From assembly GCA_002327225.1 (NCBI GenBank), contig DCUN01000194.1, positions 608-20,061 of the forward strand: 19,454 nt of DNA, in the 5' to 3' direction. The notes below the pieces were generated by a model. That model had not been told where the DNA came from. It made no database searches and saw nothing but the letters and a program-made list of their open reading frames with translations. This DNA comes from Desulfobulbaceae bacterium UBA2213 (GTDB lineage Bacteria > Desulfobacterota > Desulfobulbia > Desulfobulbales > Desulfocapsaceae). This document shows positions 14,184 through 19,454 of the stretch, piece by piece (the first letter of the stretch is position 1; every line of letters starts with the position of its first letter). Made by a program: the position numbers and the translations under genes.

Positions 14184-14741
14184 TCAATAAGGTCTCTGGC
14201 CCAGAAAATTACCGGGAGGATCATAGTTACAGACCACAATCAGATTGCCCCGGCACACCCCGGTCCCACAGCCGATCTGCCCGGTATTACGCCAGACCAT
14301 CTGGGTGTAATGACCAACCTTGGCAAAACGAGAGCCTTGAATTGCCTCTCCCCGATAGTTGGCCTTTTCTTTTGCCCAGGCCATGACCGCATCCGCTGTC
14401 CCATAATGACTGGCAGTACCGATAAAGAGATTCTCACCATATTCCTGCCGCCACTTACCGGAGCGGGGACGATGTTCCATCCTGCCCTTGACTGAGGCAA
14501 GATGATCAGCCCATTGCTGAGCGTAAGCAGACAGCTCCTCTGACCAGCGGAGAGGACCAACGCCAACGTCTGCCCGGATCTGATTGTGCAGGGAAACAAT
14601 CTTATCTGCCTCATTCTGGGAAAGACGAGACCCTGAAGAGACACTCCGCAGAGAACTTCTATCTGCGCCGGCATGCAGAGGGATCGCCTGCAGGAGAATT
14701 CCTCCCATAAGGATCATGGATACACAATATAAATATTTCAT
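14184..14741 (-). CDS. Exported CAP/SCP-domain protein
   Basis: A 185-residue protein of the cysteine-rich secretory/antigen 5/PR-1 superfamily. Signal peptide 1-24 (LLQAIPLHA), then a CAP domain. The likely cavity residues are His52 (LHNQIRA), Glu68/69 (WSEEL), Glu103 (YGENLF) and His144. The CAP signatures GHYTQMVWRNTGQIGCG and CNYDPPGNFLGQRPY are nearly eukaryote-like, with Cys158, Cys163 and Cys171 able to form disulfides outside the cytoplasm. Bacterial CAP proteins are mostly uncharacterised. The ATG at 14741 is chosen for the signal peptide; GGAG lies 11 nt upstream. An in-frame extension to 14870 reads a basic, unlikely stretch and overlaps the end of the yqaA-like gene. Confidence 0.9.
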   Translation of the reverse strand: MKYLYCVSMILMGGILLQAIPLHAGADRSSLRSVSSGSRLSQNEADKIVSLHNQIRADVGVGPLRWSEELSAYAQQWADHLASVKGRMEHRPRSGKWRQEYGENLFIGTASHYGTADAVMAWAKEKANYRGEAIQGSRFAKVGHYTQMVWRNTGQIGCGTGVCRGNLIVVCNYDPPGNFLGQRPY

Positions 14742-14859
14742 ATCTGCACGGACTCCAAACTCTTTTTTTCTTCGACAATCAAACCGTTTTCTCTTTTTTC
14801 CGTTTACTCGCGCTCCTGGCAAGGCAGCAACAGAAAGATGTTCCCAGTAATACGACCTG

Positions 14860-15558
14860 CTACATGGCAATCTTTATAATGGCAAAGCCACCACCAAGCA
14901 GAGCCACAAAAATCACGCAGAGGATATTGAAATAGCGTTCAATAAAATGCATTGCCTGTTTGCCCCATTTCTTCAAAAGCCAGGCAACAACAAAAAAACG
15001 GCTGGCCCTGGCGGCAATTGAGGCAAGGATAAAAACAAACAAATTCACCTTGGCCACCCCGGCCGTGATCGTAACCAACTTATAAGGCAAAGGGGTGAGC
15101 CCGAAGATATAGACAATCCAGGCATTCCATGTATCATAGACCTGAAAAAGATATTCTCCTCCCAGAGAGGTTCCAAAGGTGGTAAGGAAATAGGAGGGCA
15201 GGGCAATATCATGGCGGCCATCAACCAGCACCAATTGCACATGCGCCACGTTTTCCACAATCCATCTGCCCATAGTTTCCCAGGCAAAAACACCAATACC
15301 ATATCCTGCCAGGCCGCCAACAACCGAAGCAATTGTGCAATACAGGGCTATCCTCCACCATCTGGCAGGTGCGGCCAGGACCATGGGGATAAGCAGGATA
15401 TCAGGAGGCAGGGGAAAAAAACTACTCTCGGCAAAGGAGATACAGAGAAGTGCCGGGAGAGCATACGGGGTGTAGGCCCAATGCAAGGTCCAGTAATACA
15501 TCCAGCGATGAACATGCCAGAGGGAGGAGGGACGCTTTAAGGCTTCCTCATCACTCAC
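14860..15558 (-). CDS. YqaA-type DedA/SNARE-associated membrane protein
   Basis: Inner-membrane protein of the SNARE_assoc (DedA/VTT) superfamily, YqaA branch. DedA relatives act in lipid-carrier translocation and envelope homeostasis; the substrate here is unknown. Diagnostic stretches are FAESSFFPLPPDILLIPMVLA near the N-terminus, GGLAGYGIGVFAWETMG, and FGLTPLPYKLVTITAGVAK followed by LASIAARASRFFVVAWLLKK. About five hydrophobic segments are visible. The start is uncertain: GTG 15558 (MSDEEALKRPS) gives 232 residues; TTG 15600 would give 246; ATG 15501 would begin at MYYWTLHW. No start has a good ribosome-binding site. It follows clpA after about 110 bp on the same strand. Confidence 0.87.
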   Translation of the reverse strand: MSDEEALKRPSSLWHVHRWMYYWTLHWAYTPYALPALLCISFAESSFFPLPPDILLIPMVLAAPARWWRIALYCTIASVVGGLAGYGIGVFAWETMGRWIVENVAHVQLVLVDGRHDIALPSYFLTTFGTSLGGEYLFQVYDTWNAWIVYIFGLTPLPYKLVTITAGVAKVNLFVFILASIAARASRFFVVAWLLKKWGKQAMHFIERYFNILCVIFVALLGGGFAIIKIAM

Positions 15559-15622
15559 AGCCGCACCCGCTCTCAGCCTGCCGGATGCCCATTCCCACAA
15601 CTCTTCTCATCTCACAACTCAT
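15551..15622 (-). CDS. Possible small ORF (23 aa) between clpA and the yqaA-like gene
   Basis: ATG at 15622 is preceded closely by AAGAAGG and encodes 23 residues ending SGCGCE, then TGA TGA. Its end overlaps the GTG start of the yqaA-like gene in another frame, an arrangement suited to translational coupling. It is very short, matches nothing I know, and may be chance. Confidence 0.15.
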   Translation of the reverse strand: MSCEMRRVVGMGIRQAESGCGCE

Positions 15623-15668
15623 GATGCCTTCTTTCCTCGAACGATCTTCCCATTGCACCTTGCCCCTC

Positions 15669-17957
15669 TCATCTCGCAACCTTTGCGGAATAGGTAAAGA
15701 CAAGTTTGTTCTCCTGCAGATCCACCCGGGCCTCACCGCCACGGGTCAGAGCGCCGAAGAGGATCTCGTCGGTGAGCACATCGCCAATCTCGGTCATAAT
15801 CAGCCGCCGGAGCGGCCTGGCGCCATAATCAGGATCATACCCCCTGGTGGCCAGATAGTTGCGGGCGGCAGGTGTCAGGGCAATGGTCACCTTCCGGACG
15901 GCCAGCTGCCCCTGCAATTCAACAATCATCTTCTCGACCACCTTTTCCACCGCCTCCGCGTTCAAGGCCCCAAAAGAGATAATCGCATCCAGCCGGTTGC
16001 GGAACTCAGGAGCAAACAAGGATTTAACCGCCTTCTGGTCACGCCCTTTTTTCTCGGTCACAAAACCAATAGGAGTGCTGCTCATCTCACGGGCACCGGC
16101 ATTGGTGGTCATGATCAGGATCACATTTCTGAAATCCGCCTTCCGCCCGGAATTATCAGTCAAGGTCGAGTGATCCATCACCTGCAGCAGGATGGAGAAG
16201 ATATCGGCGTGGGCCTTTTCGATTTCATCAAGCAGGAGCACGGTGTAAGGATGCTTGCGGATGGCCTCGGTGAGCAGTCCGCCCTGATCAAATCCCACGT
16301 AACCGGGAGGGGCGCCGATAAGACGGGCCACCGCATGTTTTTCCATGTACTCACTCATGTCAAAACGCTCAAAGTGGATACCCAGGGTCTGGGCCAGCTG
16401 TCTGGCCACCTCGGTCTTACCGACTCCGGTGGGTCCGGCAAAGAGAAAACAGCCGGTAGGCGACTGCGGATGGTTTAACCCGGCCCGCGCCCTTTTGACC
16501 GCACCCGCCACCGTGTCGATTGCCGTGTCCTGACCAAAGATCACCCCTTTCATGGTGGCGGCCAGTTCTTTCAAGGAACCAAGCTCGGCGCTCGACCCGC
16601 TTTTGGCCGGAACCCTGGCCATGCGTGAAACCACCGCCTCCACATCCCGCACCGTGACGGTGCGGCCGATCTTACCGGCCAGACGAAAGGAAGAGCCCAC
16701 CTCATCAAGGACATCAATGGCCTTATCCGGCAGGAAGCGGTCGTTGATATAGCGGTCAGCCAGTTCTGCTGTGGCCCTGATGGCCGTTCCGGCATACCTG
16801 ACCTGATGGTGCTGCTCATATTTATCCTGCAACCCCTGCAGAATAAGACGGGTCTCCTCAACGCTTGGCTCCTCCACATCGATCTTCTGGAAGCGGCGGG
16901 AAAGCGCCCGATCCTTTTCAATATGGTTTTTATACTCCTCATAGGTGGTGGAGCCGATACAGCGGAGGATCCCTGACTGCAGGGCCGGTTTCAAGAGATT
17001 GGAGGCATCCATGGAGCCGCCGCTGGTGGCGCCTGCCCCGACTATGGTATGCATCTCATCAATAAAAAGGATGGCGTTTTTCTTCCGTTCGACCGCCTCC
17101 ACCACCCCTTTCATCCGCTTCTCAAAATCCCCCCGATACTTGGTGCCGGCCACCAGCGTTCCCATATCGAGTAAATAGATTTCCGTGTCCTGCAAAAGAT
17201 CAGGAACCAGGGCCTTGAGGCCCGCAGCCCTGGCCACGCTGTCATCATGGATGCGCAGGGCCAGCCCTTCGGCAATAGCCGTCTTGCCGACGCCTGGTTC
17301 TCCCACCAGCAGGGGGTTGTTTTTCTTGCGCCGGCAGAGTACCTGCATCATCCGCTCCACCTCCATGGCACGGCCGATGAGGGGATCAAGGTGACCTTCT
17401 GCCGCCCGGCGGGTAAGGTTCACCGTAAATTCCCGAAGGATCTTCTCGTCCTTATCCGTCTCTCTGCTCTCGGCTTCCGGCTGAGCTCCCGCAGGCATCC
17501 GGGGCAGCGGCTCCTTCTGCAAGCCCTCGGAGGGTAGTCCATGGGAAATATACTCAATCACCGCCAGACGGCCAACCCCTTCAGAACCGAGAAAATAGAC
17601 GGCATGGGACTCCGCCTCAGAAAAAATTGCGGCCAGGACATCCCCGCTGTCGACCTCATTCTTGCCGCAACTCTGAACATGAGAGACCGCCCGTTGCAAG
17701 ACCCGGTTAAAGGCCAGGGTCTGGGCCGGTTCACTGGGGCCGACCGCACCAAGTACAGGCAACTCGCCTGAGAAAAAGGTTTCCAGCCGCTGTTTCAGAT
17801 TTTCGATGGAGCCACCGCAGTGACTGATAATGTGATTTGTCAACTCATCATAGAGCAGACCATAGAGCATATGTTCAACGGTCACATATTCATTCCTGTA
17901 ACTCTTCGCCTCTCTGATCGCCCTGACCAGCGCCATTTCCAGTGTCTTGCTCAGCAT
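15669..17957 (-). CDS. clpA: ClpA, ATP-dependent unfoldase of ClpAP
   Basis: Double-AAA+ Hsp100 unfoldase that feeds substrates to the ClpP peptidase. 762 residues, close to E. coli ClpA (758). The N-terminal Clp-N repeat domain is about 1-145. The D1 module has Walker A GEPGVGKT (219-226) and Walker B ILFIDE (296-301). The D2 module has GPTGVGKT (508-515) and VLLLDE (573-578). There is no ClpB-type middle coiled coil. An IGF tripeptide (630-632) sits where ClpA/ClpX bind ClpP. The sensor-2 region reads YGARPLRR. The gene begins 35 bp after clpS, the usual clpS-clpA order. clpP is not in the window. Confidence 0.97.
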   Translation of the reverse strand: MLSKTLEMALVRAIREAKSYRNEYVTVEHMLYGLLYDELTNHIISHCGGSIENLKQRLETFFSGELPVLGAVGPSEPAQTLAFNRVLQRAVSHVQSCGKNEVDSGDVLAAIFSEAESHAVYFLGSEGVGRLAVIEYISHGLPSEGLQKEPLPRMPAGAQPEAESRETDKDEKILREFTVNLTRRAAEGHLDPLIGRAMEVERMMQVLCRRKKNNPLLVGEPGVGKTAIAEGLALRIHDDSVARAAGLKALVPDLLQDTEIYLLDMGTLVAGTKYRGDFEKRMKGVVEAVERKKNAILFIDEMHTIVGAGATSGGSMDASNLLKPALQSGILRCIGSTTYEEYKNHIEKDRALSRRFQKIDVEEPSVEETRLILQGLQDKYEQHHQVRYAGTAIRATAELADRYINDRFLPDKAIDVLDEVGSSFRLAGKIGRTVTVRDVEAVVSRMARVPAKSGSSAELGSLKELAATMKGVIFGQDTAIDTVAGAVKRARAGLNHPQSPTGCFLFAGPTGVGKTEVARQLAQTLGIHFERFDMSEYMEKHAVARLIGAPPGYVGFDQGGLLTEAIRKHPYTVLLLDEIEKAHADIFSILLQVMDHSTLTDNSGRKADFRNVILIMTTNAGAREMSSTPIGFVTEKKGRDQKAVKSLFAPEFRNRLDAIISFGALNAEAVEKVVEKMIVELQGQLAVRKVTIALTPAARNYLATRGYDPDYGARPLRRLIMTEIGDVLTDEILFGALTRGGEARVDLQENKLVFTYSAKVAR

Positions 17958-17992
17958 CTTCCTTCACCCTCTTCCCATACGCTGCGGGAACG

Positions 17993-18307
17993 CTATATTT
18001 TCTCGATAGAACAACGAAGAGGAAAACCATGTTTTCTGGCCAGATGATGCACCAGATCAACCTTAGTCTCACATATCTCCCGGGTATATATCCCGGCCAC
18101 CCCGACCCCTTCCTGATGCACATCCAGCATGATCTTGGTCGCTATTGATGTTGATTTACCAAAAATATTCTCCAGGATGACGACCACAAATTCCATGGAA
18201 GTATAATCATCGTTATGAAGCAGTGCCTTATAAAGAGAAGGTTCACGAATCTCCTCCCTCTCTCTGCTGGCTACCGATACATGCTGTTCATCTTTTATCT
18301 TGCTCAT
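17993..18307 (-). CDS. clpS: ClpS, N-degron adaptor for ClpA
   Basis: A 104-residue adaptor that brings proteins with N-terminal Leu, Phe, Trp or Tyr to ClpAP. After a flexible N-terminal extension, the core starts at LYKALLHNDDYTSMEFVV. Asn32 and Asp33 of HNDD and His64 correspond to the E. coli pocket residues Asn34, Asp35 and His66. Met38 matches the hydrophobic gatekeeper position. The family motif GVAGIYTREICETKV is present. clpA follows after 35 bp and holA precedes by 35 bp, so the three are likely one operon. The ribosome-binding site is weak. Confidence 0.96.
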   Translation of the reverse strand: MSKIKDEQHVSVASREREEIREPSLYKALLHNDDYTSMEFVVVILENIFGKSTSIATKIMLDVHQEGVGVAGIYTREICETKVDLVHHLARKHGFPLRCSIEKI

Positions 18308-18342
18308 TTCTATAAACCGAGAGAAAGCTTCTTCATGTGTGG

Positions 18343-19454
18343 TTACTGTTCAGCCTGCTTCCCGGCAAACATGCAGAGAAAAAACTCTTCCAGGAGCAGG
18401 GTCTGCGACAGAGGCGATCCCTTGATCCGGAATTCGGCTTTGAGAAGAAGGACCAGCCACTCCTTCAACAGCGGACAGGAAAACTCTTCCGCCTTGCTGA
18501 AACTCATAAAGAGGGCATAGGGATGACCTTTCAAGATCTCAGCCCACTCCCCCTTTGCCTTGAGCGCCGGCAGATAGACATCCTGAAACTGTCTGGCCTG
18601 CATCCCCCGCTGCCAGGGCGGACTTGATTGCATCTGCAGAGAACGAAAGAGGAGCATCTTTCTTATATAATTGCGCATGGTGGCCAGAATAGCAAGGCCA
18701 TGAATTCCATTTTCCAACAAACGGCCAAGAATCACCAGGGTAGCGGCAAGCTGTTTTTTGCCAAAGGACTCCGTCAATTCAAAGAGGGCGTCTTCTCTTG
18801 TCCGGCCCACCATGGTCTCGAGATCGGCGCACGTAATCAATGGCCTCTCTTCGACAAAAAGGGCCACCTTCTCAAGCTCCATGACCACGGCAACCGGATG
18901 AAAACCGACCCGTTCAAAGAGCATGTCCATGGCCCGCGGCTCTATCTTTTTTGGAAAAGAGGACAAGGTCTTGAGAGCCAGCTCGCGTAAGACCTCCTTC
19001 TGTTCCTTCTGGGCCGCAAACCCGGCCCCGGCATCAACGGAACAATCAACAATCAGGCCATTTTTCTTGATAAAGATATAGAGCTGTTTTCTCTTATCAA
19101 CACTCTCAGCACTGAGAAAAAGGGTATTCTTCCCCGGAAGGCCTTTGCTAAAAGCGGCAAGATAGCGATCAGCAAGACTTGCCGCTCCACCATCCCCGGC
19201 ACCTTTCTGTGGCCCGGATTCAGCGAGCAGCCTATCAGTCCAGGCCAGATCGGACGCGGGCCTGGTAAAGCCAAACAGCTGCTGCCACTGCTCAGGACCA
19301 AGGCCTGTAAGCGTTTCATCACCATCGAGCGCAGCCAGGGTGAGCAGGCTATGAAGGTGCTGACGGGCAGGCCCCGGCCGTCCCGCCTCATGGGCCAGGA
19401 GTGCCTTGTTCCAGATATCTTTGGCCACCGCCTTGGAATGAAAAAGACGGCTGT
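18343..19454 (-). CDS. holA: DNA polymerase III delta subunit, 5' end outside window
   Basis: Clamp-loader delta subunit, which opens the beta clamp. The visible part is about 370 residues. The frame stays open to the window edge (SRLFHSKAVAKDIWNK precedes the first in-window GTG at 19428), so the true start and first N-terminal part lie outside. Visible features: a domain II-like stretch (RKQLYIFIKKNGLIVDCSV, RAMDMLFERVGFHPVAVVMELEKVALF) and the C-terminal collar domain (DALFELTESFGKKQLAATLVILGRLLENG, LAILATMRNYIRKMLLFRSL). This is HolA by domain pattern; sequence identity to E. coli HolA is low, as usual. The residue 75-95 region looks longer than usual (insert rich in Gly/Ala). Confidence 0.88.
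   Translation of the reverse strand, partial: SRLFHSKAVAKDIWNKALLAHEAGRPGPARQHLHSLLTLAALDGDETLTGLGPEQWQQLFGFTRPASDLAWTDRLLAESGPQKGAGDGGAASLADRYLAAFSKGLPGKNTLFLSAESVDKRKQLYIFIKKNGLIVDCSVDAGAGFAAQKEQKEVLRELALKTLSSFPKKIEPRAMDMLFERVGFHPVAVVMELEKVALFVEERPLITCADLETMVGRTREDALFELTESFGKKQLAATLVILGRLLENGIHGLAILATMRNYIRKMLLFRSLQMQSSPPWQRGMQARQFQDVYLPALKAKGEWAEILKGHPYALFMSFSKAEEFSCPLLKEWLVLLLKAEFRIKGSPLSQTLLLEEFFLCMFAGKQAEQ

Noticed and set aside
15450..16478. 342-residue plus-strand frame
   Set aside because: It is antisense to clpA and the yqaA-like gene, has no recognisable domain, and reflects codon bias in the real genes.
1..19454. CRISPR, IS element, prophage or tRNA
   Set aside because: No spaced repeats, transposase, integrase, phage protein or cloverleaf-like sequence was seen on reading both strands; small tRNAs cannot be fully excluded without a search program.

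Overview
The window looks like a chromosomal segment of a Gram-negative, probably anaerobic bacterium of the Desulfobulbales/Desulfobacterota type. This is inferred from three things: an AhbD-type heme b synthase, a periplasmic cyclophilin-FKBP fusion, and general protein style. No rRNA or other taxonomic marker is present. Base composition and coding style look even throughout. I see no tRNA, rRNA, CRISPR array, insertion sequence, phage gene or attachment site. Most genes are ordinary housekeeping genes.

Layout. 1-3653: carA (minus) diverges from an exported dual-family prolyl isomerase (plus). That gene converges on trpS (minus), and two very large back-to-back hairpins separate them. 3742-6654: grpE and dnaK (minus), each with its own sigma-70-like promoter, close with a strong intrinsic terminator that has a 15-T tract. 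hrcA and dnaJ are not adjacent and no CIRCE operator is visible. 6747-9683: a plus-strand cluster of ahbD (Fe-coproporphyrin III to heme b), hemE (uroporphyrinogen III decarboxylase) and an HD-domain phosphohydrolase. The HD gene overlaps the end of the next, convergent gene by 20 bp.

9664-12062: an exported protein combining a TolB-N/CsgG-like domain with FG-GAP repeats (minus) diverges from a small PilZ protein (plus). Their 347-bp intergenic region holds two short palindromes. 12102-19454: seven minus-strand genes in transcription order: holA (5' end outside the window), clpS, clpA, a YqaA/DedA membrane protein, an exported CAP/SCP protein, fsr (MFS exporter) and a DEDDh exonuclease.

How the genes work together. 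GrpE and DnaK form a chaperone with its exchange factor. ClpS feeds N-degron substrates to ClpA, which unfolds them for ClpP. HemE and AhbD both act on coproporphyrin-level tetrapyrroles.

The most interesting biological point is that last pairing. AhbD is known from the siroheme-derived heme route, which does not need HemE. Its placement beside a genuine-looking hemE suggests either two coexisting heme routes or a hybrid one. I found no clear new defence system or mobile system. The other leads are two in-frame starts with near-identical ribosome-binding sites in the isomerase gene, a perfect 25-bp hairpin, and several intergenic inverted repeats.
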